Source of the DNA: Ewingella americana
GTDB taxonomy: Bacteria > Pseudomonadota > Gammaproteobacteria > Enterobacterales > Enterobacteriaceae
Length of the DNA: 64,000 nucleotides
Direction: 5' to 3'
NCBI RefSeq assembly: GCF_006438725.1
Contig: NZ_RCZD01000006.1
Span: 62,001-126,000 of the forward strand
Part shown: one piece after another, positions 24,005 through 35,221 of the stretch
Layout of the letters: the number at the start of each line of letters is the position of its first letter
Numbering within the stretch: position 1 is the stretch's first letter
Translations under genes and position numbers: made by a program
The notes under the pieces: model-generated
Seen by the model: the letters and a program-made list of their open reading frames with translations, nothing else
Database searches by the model: none
Told to the model about the DNA's origin: nothing

Positions 24005-24096
24005 CTACCGGCCTGACCGAAGTCAGCCCCGCCTGAGCCACCATTGAGAGTTACAAATACAGTATAGAAAGTATTTCTAACAGGTAGGCAAAAGCA

Positions 24097-24279
24097 GTGA
24101 CACACAAAGTTGTGTTGTCACCAGTAGATTCGACGAGTTCTCACGCCCGGCTGCGGATTTTGCCGCAGCGACGCCACTATACCGAAGTCAGAATAAGTAA
24201 CCAAGTCAGCGAAATGCGTTTTGCGAGACGTATTCCAATGCCGCATAAAAAACCATCATATGTTATTTTTTGCACTTAA
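24097..24279 (+). CDS. Icd-like small phage protein (possibly decayed)
   Basis: A 60-residue frame starting with GTG (MTHKVVLSPVDSTSSHARLR). The opening resembles host-division-inhibitor Icd-like proteins found after c4 RNAs in P1/P4-type elements. The C-terminal sequence expected for the family appears in another frame around 24,265-24,330 (FFALNGGAKISLYFCKLAEK), suggesting a frameshift and a broken gene. Codons 9-16 overlap the putative c4 RNA target. Assignment is by remembered pattern and context. Confidence 0.4.
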   Translation: MTHKVVLSPVDSTSSHARLRILPQRRHYTEVRISNQVSEMRFARRIPMPHKKPSYVIFCT

Positions 24280-24341
24280 TGGCGGTGCAAAAATCAGTTT
24301 ATATTTTTGCAAACTAGCCGAAAAGGAGAGCGGTGACGTGA

Positions 24342-24656
24342 ATGATAAAAATGAGGACTATCAGTCATTTCCGGGATCAATGGTTGGAGGTTTTTTTTCA
24401 TACGGCTAAAAGCCACCGAAGAATGCCTGCTGATCTAATGTCTGTGCTGGCGAGGAAGTTGGACATCATTAATGCGACCGCTAGTTACAGGGATTTACGC
24501 TCGCCGCCGTCAAACCGTTATGAAGAATTATCACCACCACTGAATGAATATTCATCCATCAGAGTGAATGACCAATATCGGCTGATATTTATCTGGCGTG
24601 ATGGAAAAGCCTGCAATGTGTACTTTGATTCACAGGCTTACAAAAAACACAGATAA
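24342..24656 (+). CDS. higB: HigB-type toxin (RelE/ParE superfamily)
   Basis: A 104-residue basic protein with the HigB/plasmid maintenance killer pattern: MIKMRTISHFRDQWLEVFFH, a middle ARKLDIINATASYRDLRSPP segment, and the C-terminal SIRVNDQYRLIFIWRDGKAC. HigB toxins cut mRNA on the ribosome. The gene is directly upstream of a HigA antitoxin, the typical toxin-first order of hig loci. It is about 10 residues longer than many HigB proteins and lies at the edge of the mobile region. Confidence 0.88.
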   Translation: MIKMRTISHFRDQWLEVFFHTAKSHRRMPADLMSVLARKLDIINATASYRDLRSPPSNRYEELSPPLNEYSSIRVNDQYRLIFIWRDGKACNVYFDSQAYKKHR

Positions 24657-24696
24657 GTCGTCGGTAATATATTCATTAATAAGTAAGGATCACCGC

Positions 24697-25035
24697 ATGG
24701 TACAGGCACAACGCAAACCCACCTCTGTGGGTGACATTTTGTTGTATGAGTTTCTCGAGCCTACCGGCATGAAAATTAACCAGTTAGCAGAAATGCTGCG
24801 CGTGCACCGCAATACTGTCAGCGCGCTGGTTAATAACAATCGTAAGTTAACCACTGATATGGCGTTCAGACTCGCAAAAGCTTTTGATACCACTGAAGAA
24901 TTTTGGCTGAATCTCCAAACCAATGTGGAGATCTGGGAAGTTATGAACGATAACCGTATTCAGGAAGAGATCGACCGGATCCTGCCAGTCGATGAGTTTA
25001 TTAAACAGAGAAATGCCGCTCAGAATGTTGCATAG
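24697..25035 (+). CDS. higA: HigA-type antitoxin
   Basis: A 112-residue protein with an XRE/HigA helix-turn-helix (MKINQLAEMLRVHRNTVSAL) and the family segment MAFRLAKAFDTTEEFWLNLQ. It neutralises HigB and represses the operon. ATG 24697 has AAGGA 7 bases upstream. The gap to higB is 40 bases. The N-terminal VGDILLYEFLEPTGM segment is the usual HigA opening. Confidence 0.9.
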   Translation: MVQAQRKPTSVGDILLYEFLEPTGMKINQLAEMLRVHRNTVSALVNNNRKLTTDMAFRLAKAFDTTEEFWLNLQTNVEIWEVMNDNRIQEEIDRILPVDEFIKQRNAAQNVA

Positions 25036-25073
25036 CAAGCGATATTGCCGGACCCAGCGTTCACCCACAAAAA

Positions 25074-25096
25074 AGCTGCCCCTATCGGCAGCTTTT
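25074..25096. terminator. Bidirectional terminator between higA and the phosphatase gene
   Basis: AAAAGCTGCC, loop CCTATC, GGCAGCTTTT, with an A tract before and a T tract after, serving both converging genes. Confidence 0.8.
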
Positions 25097-25117
25097 CTAT
25101 TAAGCCTGAATTAAACC

Positions 25118-25819
25118 CTACTTCAACCCCATCTGCCCGCGCAGCTCCGCTTTTGCAGCGTCGAATTCTGTCTGGAATTCCGGCTGTTCGGCCATCTTCT
25201 GGGCGATGAGTGCTGCGCCAGTGCGGCTCATGACGGTGTCAGAACGGTAGTGGAAACCAGCGACTAAGCGATTCTCGGCGTAGCCTGCAGCACGAGTGAA
25301 CAGTTCGTTGCGTTTTTCCGGCACCATGTCAGCCAGAACGGTTGCCATCAGGTAGCCCACGGTAGAGTGACCGGACGGCCATGAGCCCGATGTTGATTTT
25401 TTCAGCAATGGGTGAATTTGCTCATCCAGCATGTACGGACGCGGACGGTGAAAGAACTTCTTGGCGGAGTCATCCACCACGTCTTCCGTTACCACGACGC
25501 GGGCAAACAGCGCTGCCACTTTTGGCAATTTATCAGCGGTGAACTCAGGGCCCATCACATCGGCAAAGCGCCAGACATCTTCCTGCGCATCAGCAATTGC
25601 GGCCTTTTCCTGCTCAGGTGTGCGGCTAGCCTGAATGGCCAGCAACTCTTTCAGTTCAGCTTTGGTCTGGGCTGAATCATCCGCCGGTGGCGCTGGCAGA
25701 TACTTACTGAGATCAACCTCTTTGCTGGTGATAAAAGGTTTGGCTTCTTCCGCAGCCTGCACGGTAAACGCCGCGGAGGTGAAGGTTAAAAACAGTAATG
25801 CGACAAGGGACTTATGCAA
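25118..25819 (-). CDS. Periplasmic class A acid phosphatase (PAP2 family)
   Basis: A 233-residue secreted enzyme with a signal peptide (LVALLFLTFTSAAFTVQA). The three PAP2 motifs are present: KKFFHRPRP, GSWPSGHSTVG and ENRLVAGFHYRSD, containing the catalytic histidines. It resembles PhoN/PhoC non-specific acid phosphatases that release phosphate from organic esters in the periplasm. Length is close to the 250 usual for PhoN. It stands alone, bounded by the higA terminator on one side and the convergently unrelated isomerase gene on the other. Confidence 0.9.
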   Translation of the reverse strand: MHKSLVALLFLTFTSAAFTVQAAEEAKPFITSKEVDLSKYLPAPPADDSAQTKAELKELLAIQASRTPEQEKAAIADAQEDVWRFADVMGPEFTADKLPKVAALFARVVVTEDVVDDSAKKFFHRPRPYMLDEQIHPLLKKSTSGSWPSGHSTVGYLMATVLADMVPEKRNELFTRAAGYAENRLVAGFHYRSDTVMSRTGAALIAQKMAEQPEFQTEFDAAKAELRGQMGLK

Positions 25820-25918
25820 AGGAGTGCTCCTGATGTTTTTTTGGAATATCAGGAGAGTAATGAGTCAGTGTGACAGCTTTATGACATCGCCCCGCCATGA
25901 GAGCGGGGCACGGGAGGT

Positions 25919-26557
25919 TTAGGCTAAAAGCGTACGGACAAAGTCTTCAATCTCTTTATTCTGGCCGTTTTCAAACAGGCATTTTTGGAAACGCGGACCG
26001 CTGACGGCGGTTTTCACCAGTTCCTGATCAATCGCGCGCAGGGTGTCGAGGTAGTTCTCTTTCACCACGGCAGCTTTAACCTGATTGAGGATCCCGGCAT
26101 TGCGCACCTGCGGCTCTTTACGATCCGCCGGATAGCCTTCGCCTTTCACGCCGGTGAACGCTTTCTCAAAAATGAAGCGCACATTCAGCTCGGCGCCCCA
26201 ACCGTAGCCTTTAGCGAACGGCAGTGACAACGCATTGCCGTTGTTGATCTGGGCGAACAGGTAAGCATCGGCCGGGTCGATGCAGTAACCGCAAATCACA
26301 CCCGGATGAATATTCAGCGACATCATCGCACCCTGCCCGGTACCGCAGCCGGTGACCACAAAATCCACCGCTTTGGCGTTGAGCAAAATGCTCGCCATGA
26401 TGCCTAGGTGAATGTAGGTCAGATGGTGGTCCTGCTCGTCGCTCATGCCGACATTGTAAACCGGGTAAGATTTCTCATCCGCCACGGTTTTCAGCTCTTT
26501 CAGAACCGATGCGTTTTTAGCGGCCTGGCTGTTTTCCATCATCAATGCAATTTTCAT
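25919..26557 (-). CDS. RpiB/LacA/LacB family sugar-phosphate isomerase
   Basis: A 212-residue cytoplasmic protein with the RpiB-type fold signatures: MKIALMMENSQAAKNASVLK, then VDFVVTGCGTGQGAMMSLNI with the active-site Cys, and AELNVRFIFEKAF. Ribose-5-phosphate isomerase B and LacAB are about 150-170 residues, so this is a longer variant with a C-terminal helical extension; the substrate is unknown. It has no sugar-operon neighbours to suggest one. Confidence 0.8.
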   Translation of the reverse strand: MKIALMMENSQAAKNASVLKELKTVADEKSYPVYNVGMSDEQDHHLTYIHLGIMASILLNAKAVDFVVTGCGTGQGAMMSLNIHPGVICGYCIDPADAYLFAQINNGNALSLPFAKGYGWGAELNVRFIFEKAFTGVKGEGYPADRKEPQVRNAGILNQVKAAVVKENYLDTLRAIDQELVKTAVSGPRFQKCLFENGQNKEIEDFVRTLLA

Positions 26558-27004
26558 GTTCGCTCCAATTAATAAAACACCGTTTCATTTTTAAATGATA
26601 GCGTTTTATTGCCATGTTGAACAGCGCCATTGCGTGATATGGCTCCCAAACTTAACCCAGCAGCGGCGGTTTTCCGGCCAGCACAATGCCCATTCCCGTT
26701 CGATTTATCCTTAAATATAGGCATGATGTGGCCAGGCGGTACAGCAGGATAGTGACTATTCATGGTGATAATTGGCGAGGTCAACGCTAACGTGCGTTTG
26801 GGTATAACTGAGACTGTCAGACAGCCATATTTGCGGAGATTTTTCCACCGGGGGTTAACTGATCCTTGTCTTTAATAAATATTGCTTATATCAAAACAAC
26901 ACGAATTCATGTGTTTTATTCGCCCCTAAGTATAAAGGGCGAATAAAATAATAAGCAGTATCGAAATCAAAGAACGGTTCCCCCTTGCCGGGGGAGCTTA
27001 GCGA
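26558..27004. other. Non-coding gap with a palindromic hairpin
   Basis: No gene could be supported in these 447 bases. A perfect 12-bp inverted repeat, TTTTATTCGCCC (26914-26925) and GGGCGAATAAAA (26937-26948), lies at its right side. A second, GC-rich hairpin (CCCCC TTGCC GGGGG) lies near 26982, just past the malM stop. Either could end the malK-lamB-malM transcript. Confidence 0.5.
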
Positions 27005-27916
27005 TCAGTGCTTAACGCTTTCGATAAAGGTCTTACGGGCGGTTTTCGAACCCAGACGTTCGGCTTCATCCAGCAGTTTTAAGGCTTTATCGACATCACC
27101 GGCTTTCACGGCTTTCTTAATCGCGTCGTTAAAATAGGTTTCAGAATCCGACAGCAGCGGCTCGGCCGGTTTAGCCGGTGCAGCTGGAGCAGCGGCGCGC
27201 GCAGCCGGTGACTGACCGACGACAACCGGTGCAGCGGCAGGTGCATCTTCGGCGCTGTTAAAGCTCAGTGCCTGGCCAATCATGATGTTGCCGGACTTCT
27301 GCTCGGCGCGAACTTTAATGCTCAGCATGCCAGACGGCGTGTGGCGGGCTACCGGGTCCGGGATATCCGGCACCGCGTTACCGACACCAGCGGCATAGGC
27401 TTTAGCCGGGTTGGTCATCTGGGTGGTTTCAGCCAGATCCTGCTTCGTGGTGTACACCAGCAGGTAAATTTGTTTCTGACCCAGCGCTGGCGTCAGTTTC
27501 AGGGTACCTTCCAGACGGTCGCTGGAGACGATCCCTGGTTTTTCATACGGGAAGTAGCTCGACGGGTAATAAGCCGCCGGACGCATCTGTTCGTCCAGCA
27601 CCAGCACATTCGGCGCATACACCGTTTTACCGGTCGCGATGCTGGTCAGGGTGATTTCGAGCGATCCCCGGTCCGCTGGCAGCGCAAATGCACCTACCGC
27701 GCCCTGAATATCGCCCTGATTAATTTGCACGCCCGACGTACTCAGCGTGACATCCTGCGTCACCGGCGGAACCAGCGGCGTCCACGATAAATTATGTAAA
27801 GTCTGAGCCGAGATCACCGGTGCAATCGACGCATCATTTTGCGCCGCATTCACTCCGGCAGGGACAGCAGCCATCAGGCTCAGCGACAGACACAGTGACA
27901 GCAGATTTTTTTTCAT
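27005..27916 (-). CDS. malM: MalM, periplasmic protein of the maltose regulon
   Basis: A 303-residue protein with a signal peptide (MKKNLLSLCLSLSLMAAVPA ending GVNA). ATG 27916 has AAGGA upstream; the longer open frame adds 8 residues without a site. Length is close to E. coli MalM (306). A Pro/Ala-rich linker (AAAPAAPAKPAEP) separates an N-terminal beta domain from a helical C-terminal part. MalM is regulated with maltose uptake, but its exact task is not established. It is the last gene of malK-lamB-malM. Confidence 0.93.
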   Translation of the reverse strand: MKKNLLSLCLSLSLMAAVPAGVNAAQNDASIAPVISAQTLHNLSWTPLVPPVTQDVTLSTSGVQINQGDIQGAVGAFALPADRGSLEITLTSIATGKTVYAPNVLVLDEQMRPAAYYPSSYFPYEKPGIVSSDRLEGTLKLTPALGQKQIYLLVYTTKQDLAETTQMTNPAKAYAAGVGNAVPDIPDPVARHTPSGMLSIKVRAEQKSGNIMIGQALSFNSAEDAPAAAPVVVGQSPAARAAAPAAPAKPAEPLLSDSETYFNDAIKKAVKAGDVDKALKLLDEAERLGSKTARKTFIESVKH

Positions 27917-28005
27917 CGTTATTTCCTTTTGAATCACCATGAAGGCTGGCGGTCAGCCGAAACATCCCGCCAGCCAGCACATCTTAAAGCCAATATAGAA
28001 CTCGG

Positions 28006-28134
28006 CTTTTCCCTATAGCCTTCGTGTTGTGGGAAGGCGGCAACCGGCCAAGTTCCCGGGAGCGTACATAAGTACGTGACCGGGGCGAGGACGGGCAGCC
28101 AACGCCCCCACAGCGCGAAGGATGACGGGAAAAG
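28006..28134 (-). repeat. Intergenic palindromic repeat, copy A
   Basis: A 129-base element ending in perfect inverted arms CTTTTCCC / GGGAAAAG, with internal blocks GGAAGGCGGCAA and GCAGCCAACGC and a central TACATAAGTACGTGA. It fills the lamB-malM gap and abuts the lamB stop. It is homologous to copies at 59377-59505 and 46213-46303. Confidence 0.7.
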
Positions 28135-30569
<2,435 letters not shown>

Positions 30570-31006
30570 ACCCGACTCCTGAACTGACTGGTAAAAATGT
30601 CCTGTGAGGCAAGGCAACGACGAGGTGATGTGCCTTGTCAGCAAGGAAACTGAATGTCAGCAAGAGTGAGGGAACAGGCAGGTTTGGTAATCATCCGTAA
30701 CAAAGTTTTTCATGGGGGAGGAGGAAGGAGGATGAGCATTTTGCGTAACCGGCTGAAAGTTCATAGCAAAGATCAAATTCGTGATCTGAATGGCAAAATA
30801 CGACCCATATTTTTGAGTGATACCCCACAGAAAGCCCAGCAGTGTTAACTGGATCACACAACCAGAGCCGGGGGCGTAGAGAGGGGGATGATGAAGCCGC
30901 ACGGCCTTATCGCCGACACTGGTCCGGCAAGCTTTTCTTATTTCCTCTAAGAACACGAACATCGAATAAGAACCCGACTCCCTACCGGACCTAAAAGGAT
31001 TGGATT
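30570..31006. promoter_or_regulatory. malK-malE divergent control region
   Basis: This 437-base gap carries an exact MalT box GGGGAGGAGG at 30715-30724, a partial one GAGGATGAGC at 30728-30737, and GGGGATGATG at 30884-30893 (9 of 10). A CRP-like site TGTTA-N6-TCACA lies at 30843-30858 between them. This is the E. coli layout, in which CRP repositions MalT over shared boxes to fire both promoters. The -10 elements were not fixed. Confidence 0.75.
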
Positions 31007-32221
31007 ATGACTCTCAGCATCAAGACTCTTCATATAAAAACATTGGTCAAACACACTCTGGCCGTTTCGGCGTTGGCCACGCTGGTGTTGTCCTCTTCCG
31101 CGTTTGCCAAAATTGAAGAAGGCAAACTGGTTATCTGGATCAACGGTGACAAGGGCTACAACGGCCTGGCGGAAGTCGGTAAAAAGTTCGAAAAAGACAC
31201 CGGCATTAAAGTCTCAATAGAACACCCGGATAAACTGGAAGAGAAATATCCGCAGGTGGCGGCTACCGGCGACGGCCCGGACATCATTTTCTGGGCGCAT
31301 GACCGTTTTGGCGGCTACGCACAGTCTGGCCTGCTGGCTGAAATCAGCCCGGATCAGGCGTTCAAAGATAAACTCTTCCCGTTCACCTGGGACGCCGTCA
31401 CCTACAACGGCAAGCTGATTGGCTATCCGGTATCCGTCGAAGCGCTGTCACTGATTTATAACAAAGACATTATCAAAGAAGCCCCGAAGACCTGGGAAGA
31501 GATCCCAGCGCTGGACAAAGAGCTGCGCGCCAAGGGTAAAAGCGCCATCATGTGGAACCTGCAAGAACCCTACTTCACCTGGCCGATCATCGCTGCTGAC
31601 GGCGGCTATGCGTACAAATACGAGAACGGCAAATACAACATCAAAGACACCGGCGTCAACAACGCAGGTTCACAGGCTGGCCTGCAGTTCATCATCGATC
31701 TGGTGAAGAATAAGCACATCAACGCCGACACCGATTACTCCATCGCCGAAGCGGCCTTCAACAAAGGCCAGACCGCGATGACCATCGATGGCCCATGGGC
31801 GTGGTCGAATATCGATAAGAGCAAAATCAACTACGGCGTCACCCTGCTGCCTACCTTCCACGGTAAGCCATCCAAGCCATTTGTCGGTGTGCTGACGGCG
31901 GGGATTAACGCGGCCAGCCCGAACAAGGAGCTCGCCAAAGAGTTCCTCGAAAACTACCTGATGACCAATGAAGGCCTGGCCGCTGTCAATAAAGACAAAC
32001 CGTTGGGTGCCGTCGCACTGAAGTCTTATCAGGAACAGCTGGAAAAAGATCCGCGCATCGCCGCCACCATGGCGAACTCCAAAACGGGTGAAATCATGCC
32101 AAATATCCCGCAGATGAGTGCTTTCTGGTACGCCGAACGCAGCGCCATTATCAACGCCATTAACGGCCGTCAGACCGTGCAGCAAGCACTGAAAGAAGCC
32201 GAAACCCGCGTCACCAAATAA
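31007..32221 (+). CDS. malE: MalE, periplasmic maltose-binding protein
   Basis: A 404-residue precursor with a long signal peptide ([18 protein letters not shown]) and the mature start [20 protein letters not shown], nearly identical to E. coli MBP. Binding-site aromatic blocks are visible ([23 protein letters not shown]). It delivers maltodextrins to MalFGK2. AAAGGAT lies upstream of the ATG. It is about 8 residues longer than E. coli MalE, all in the signal region. Confidence 0.97.
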   Translation: MTLSIKTLHIKTLVKHTLAVSALATLVLSSSAFAKIEEGKLVIWINGDKGYNGLAEVGKKFEKDTGIKVSIEHPDKLEEKYPQVAATGDGPDIIFWAHDRFGGYAQSGLLAEISPDQAFKDKLFPFTWDAVTYNGKLIGYPVSVEALSLIYNKDIIKEAPKTWEEIPALDKELRAKGKSAIMWNLQEPYFTWPIIAADGGYAYKYENGKYNIKDTGVNNAGSQAGLQFIIDLVKNKHINADTDYSIAEAAFNKGQTAMTIDGPWAWSNIDKSKINYGVTLLPTFHGKPSKPFVGVLTAGINAASPNKELAKEFLENYLMTNEGLAAVNKDKPLGAVALKSYQEQLEKDPRIAATMANSKTGEIMPNIPQMSAFWYAERSAIINAINGRQTVQQALKEAETRVTK

Positions 32222-32233
32222 CACGTAAAAACT

Positions 32234-32262
32234 GGCGTGAAGCGCATTACCGCCTTCACGCC
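32234..32262 (+). other. malE-malF intergenic hairpin
   Basis: A perfect 9-bp stem GGCGTGAAG (32234-32242) / CTTCACGCC (32254-32262), without a T tract. In E. coli a REP hairpin at the same place stabilises malE mRNA and lowers malF expression; the same is likely here. Confidence 0.65.
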
Positions 32263-32291
32263 ACAGCTTCAACCTGAAGGATGACGAGTCT

Positions 32292-33860
32292 ATGCAAGCA
32301 GCTCAAACCGGACTGCCTCTTCGCAAAAAACGGCAGATAAGCGATGTCCTGAAATGGCTGATTGTCGGCCTGTTCGCCCTGATCACCGGTTACCTGATCG
32401 TACTGATGTATGCCCAGGGGGAATATTTGTTTGCCATGCTGACGCTGCTGCTCTCCTCCGTCGGCCTGTATATTTACGCCAACCGCCGTGCTTATTCATG
32501 GCGCTACGTCTATCCCGGCCTCGCCGGTATGTCGTTATTCGTGCTGTTCCCGCTGGTGTGTACCATTTTTATCGCCTTCACCAACTACAGCAGCACCAAC
32601 CAGCTGACCTTCGAACGTGCGCAGTCAGTGCTGATGGACCGCCAGTTCCAGGCCGATAAAGCCTACACCTTTGGCCTTTACCCTGCCGGAGCCACTCAGT
32701 GGCGTCTGGCGCTGAGCATACCGGACAGCGGTGACACACTGGTCTCCGCCCCCTTTGAGTTCAACGCCACCACGCCACAAACCCTGACCCTCGCGCCAGA
32801 CGCGATGCCGCAGGGCGACAAAGCCGGGCTGCGGGTGATCACCCAAAACCGTCAGGCGCTGGGGCAACTGACCGCCAAACTGCCCGATGGCGAAATGCTA
32901 CGCATGAGTTCTCTGCGCCAGTTCTCCGGCAGCCAGCCGCTGTACAAAAAAGCCGATGACGGCAAACAGCTGACCAACGTGCAGACCGGCGTGATTTACC
33001 GCCCTAACATGGAGAGCGGTTTTTATCAGGCGGTGAATGCTCAGGGCGAATGGCAGGCAGAAAAACTCAGCCCCGGTTATACCGTGAATATCGGCTGGGC
33101 CAACTTCCTGCGCGTACTGCATGACGACGGCATCCAGAAGCCGTTCCTGTCGATCTTCGTCTGGACCATTATTTTCTCGCTGCTGACCGTGGTGCTGACC
33201 GTGGCCGTCGGCATGGTGCTGGCCTGCGTGGTGCAGTGGGAGGAGCTGAAAGGCAAAGCGGTTTACCGCGTGCTGCTGATCCTGCCCTACGCGGTACCGG
33301 CGTTTATTTCGATTCTGATTTTCAAAGGGTTATTCAACCAGAGTTTCGGCGAAATCAACCTGATGCTCAGCAGCCTGTTTGGCATCAAACCGGCGTGGTT
33401 CAGCGACCCGATGACCGCCAAAACCATGATCATCATCGTCAACACCTGGCTCGGATATCCGTACATGATGATCCTGTGCATGGGCCTGCTGAAAGCCGTG
33501 CCGGACGATCTCTACGAAGCGTCCGCGATGGACGGCGCCACGCCGATGCAGAACTTCTTCCGCATCACGCTGCCGCTGCTGATAAAGCCGCTGACGCCGC
33601 TGATGATCGCCAGTTTTGCTTTTAACTTTAATAACTTCGTGCTGATCCAGCTGCTGACCAACGGCGGCCCGGATATGCTTGGCACCACCACGCCAGCCGG
33701 CCACACCGATCTGCTGGTCAGCTACACCTACCGCATCGCCTTTGAAGGCGGCGGCGGGCAGGACTTCGGGCTGGCGGCGGCCATCGCCACGCTGATTTTC
33801 ATTTTGGTCGGCGCACTCGCCATCATCAATCTGAAAGCTTCACGTATGAAATTCGACTAA
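32292..33860 (+). CDS. malF: MalF, maltose importer permease
   Basis: A 522-residue inner-membrane protein with N-terminal membrane helices, a large periplasmic P2 domain (roughly residues 95-275) typical of MalF, and the C-terminal permease core. The EAA loop that docks MalK is DLYEASAMDGATPMQNFFRI. It pairs with MalG to form the transport path. E. coli MalF is 514 residues. It lies 70 bases after malE and 12 before malG. Confidence 0.96.
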   Translation: MQAAQTGLPLRKKRQISDVLKWLIVGLFALITGYLIVLMYAQGEYLFAMLTLLLSSVGLYIYANRRAYSWRYVYPGLAGMSLFVLFPLVCTIFIAFTNYSSTNQLTFERAQSVLMDRQFQADKAYTFGLYPAGATQWRLALSIPDSGDTLVSAPFEFNATTPQTLTLAPDAMPQGDKAGLRVITQNRQALGQLTAKLPDGEMLRMSSLRQFSGSQPLYKKADDGKQLTNVQTGVIYRPNMESGFYQAVNAQGEWQAEKLSPGYTVNIGWANFLRVLHDDGIQKPFLSIFVWTIIFSLLTVVLTVAVGMVLACVVQWEELKGKAVYRVLLILPYAVPAFISILIFKGLFNQSFGEINLMLSSLFGIKPAWFSDPMTAKTMIIIVNTWLGYPYMMILCMGLLKAVPDDLYEASAMDGATPMQNFFRITLPLLIKPLTPLMIASFAFNFNNFVLIQLLTNGGPDMLGTTTPAGHTDLLVSYTYRIAFEGGGGQDFGLAAAIATLIFILVGALAIINLKASRMKFD

Positions 33861-33872
33861 GGAGAAACAGAC

Positions 33873-34763
33873 ATGCCCATGGTTAAACCGAAGTCGCAAA
33901 AACTCAGGCTGTTCGTCACACATCTGCTGTTGCTGTGTTTTGTGGCGCTGATCCTCTTCCCGCTGTTGATGGTGTTCGCCATCTCGCTGCGGCCGGGTAA
34001 CTTCGCCACCGGCAGCATTATTCCGGATCAGGTGTCGTGGGATCACTGGAAACTGGCGCTCGGCATGGCGGTAACCAACGCCGACGGCAGCGTCACCCCG
34101 CCGCCGTTCCCGGTGATGTTGTGGTTGTGGAACTCCATCAAAATTGCGGTGATCACCGCGATTGGCATCGTAGCGCTCTCTACCACCTGCGCCTATGCCT
34201 TTGCCCGTATGCGTTTTCGCGGCAAAAGCACCCTGCTGAAAAGTATGCTGATTTTCCAGATGTTCCCGGCAGTACTGTCACTGGTGGCGCTCTATGCCCT
34301 GTTTGACCGTCTCGGCCAGTACGTGCCGTTCCTCGGTCTGAACACCCACGGCGGAGTGATTTTCGCCTACATGGGCGGCATTGCGCTGCACGTCTGGACC
34401 ATCAAAGGCTATTTCGAAACCATTGATAACTCGCTGGAAGAAGCCGCCGCGCTCGACGGCGCCACGCCATGGCAGGCGTTCAGGCTGGTGCTGCTGCCGC
34501 TGTCGGTGCCAATTCTGGCGGTGGTGTTTATTCTGTCGTTTATCGCCGCGATTACCGAAGTGCCGGTGGCGTCACTGCTGCTGCGCGACGTCAACAGCTA
34601 CACCCTGGCGGTCGGCATGCAGCAATACCTCAACCCGCAAAACTACCTGTGGGGAGATTTCGCCGCCGCCGCGATTCTGTCAGCAATACCCATCACCGCC
34701 GTGTTCCTGGTGGCCCAGCGCTGGCTGGTCGGCGGCTTAACCGCCGGGGGTGTGAAAGGCTAG
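33873..34763 (+). CDS. malG: MalG, maltose importer permease
   Basis: A 296-residue permease, the same length as E. coli MalG, with six membrane helices and the EAA loop [20 protein letters not shown] for MalK contact. The C-terminus [16 protein letters not shown] includes the tail that enters MalK in the complex. It follows malF with a GGAGAAA ribosome site and ends the malEFG operon at a terminator. Confidence 0.96.
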   Translation: MPMVKPKSQKLRLFVTHLLLLCFVALILFPLLMVFAISLRPGNFATGSIIPDQVSWDHWKLALGMAVTNADGSVTPPPFPVMLWLWNSIKIAVITAIGIVALSTTCAYAFARMRFRGKSTLLKSMLIFQMFPAVLSLVALYALFDRLGQYVPFLGLNTHGGVIFAYMGGIALHVWTIKGYFETIDNSLEEAAALDGATPWQAFRLVLLPLSVPILAVVFILSFIAAITEVPVASLLLRDVNSYTLAVGMQQYLNPQNYLWGDFAAAAILSAIPITAVFLVAQRWLVGGLTAGGVKG

Positions 34764-34848
34764 ATTGCCCTTTATTTCGAATTTACTGCAATGCCCTTGT
34801 TGTGGTTTGTTTGGTTCCTGGAAATACCTCTGTGTCTGAAGTCTTGAG

Positions 34849-34872
34849 CGGCCTGAAAAGGCCGTTTTTTTA
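34849..34872 (+). terminator. Terminator of malEFG
   Basis: CGGCC, loop TGAAAA, GGCCG, then TTTTTTT; 85 bases after the malG stop. Confidence 0.85.
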
Positions 34873-34875
34873 TGC

Positions 34876-34926
34876 CTGTTGCGCCTTGAGAAACACCGAG
34901 CTATACTGTTTCTCAAGGCGCAACAG
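34876..34926 (+). promoter_or_regulatory. Probable promoter/operator of the second higBA operon
   Basis: Two perfect 19-base arms (34876-34894 and 34908-34926, CTGTTGCGCC... / ...GGCGCAACAG) flank 13 bases. TATACT at 34902-34907 is a good -10, and TTGCGC at 34879-34884 is a weak -35 at 17-bp spacing. Antitoxin bound to both arms would cover the promoter. The start codon of the toxin lies 17 bases further on. Confidence 0.6.
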
Positions 34927-34942
34927 TTAAAAGAAGATGTTA

Positions 34943-35221
34943 ATGATTAAGGATTTCAAACATAAAGGATTGCGTAAGTTTTTTGAAACTGGAAGCGCCG
35001 AGGGAATCGATTCTCGTCTTGCTTCAAAACTTCGGCTGCGGCTGGCCTCTCTTGATGCCGCTGACGTTGTTGAGGATCTGGATTTACCCGGATACCGGCT
35101 TCACCCGCTAAAGGGCGACAGGCGAGGAATATGGTCCGTGACCATTACTGGAAATTGGCGCGTTACGTTTGAGTTCATTGACGGCAACGCATACATCGTA
35201 GATTACGAGGATTATCACTGA
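34943..35221 (+). CDS. higB: HigB-type toxin, second locus
   Basis: A 92-residue RelE-fold toxin (MIKDFKHKGLRKFFETGSAE), with the conserved LHPLKGDRRGIWSVTITGNW and end YIVDYEDYH. This matches standard HigB better than the copy at 24342. The second ATG (34943) is favoured: AGAAG is about 7 bases before it, while the first ATG at 34937 touches that site. It overlaps higA by one base. The pair is inserted between malG and malQ, an uncommon place relative to E. coli. Confidence 0.93.
   Translation: MIKDFKHKGLRKFFETGSAEGIDSRLASKLRLRLASLDAADVVEDLDLPGYRLHPLKGDRRGIWSVTITGNWRVTFEFIDGNAYIVDYEDYH

Noticed and set aside
24061-24090. A second SOS box near ATACAGTATAG upstream of the Icd-like frame
   Set aside because: The CTGT half of CTGT-N8-ACAG is absent, so it does not meet the LexA rule.
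24221-24409. A separate 62-residue gene after the Icd-like frame
   Set aside because: Its middle part looks like the displaced C-terminus of an Icd-like protein in another frame, so it is treated as evidence for a broken gene.
26569-26784. Minus-strand 71-codon frame in the gap before malM
   Set aside because: No ribosome site, no recognisable sequence, and it covers a plausible promoter region.
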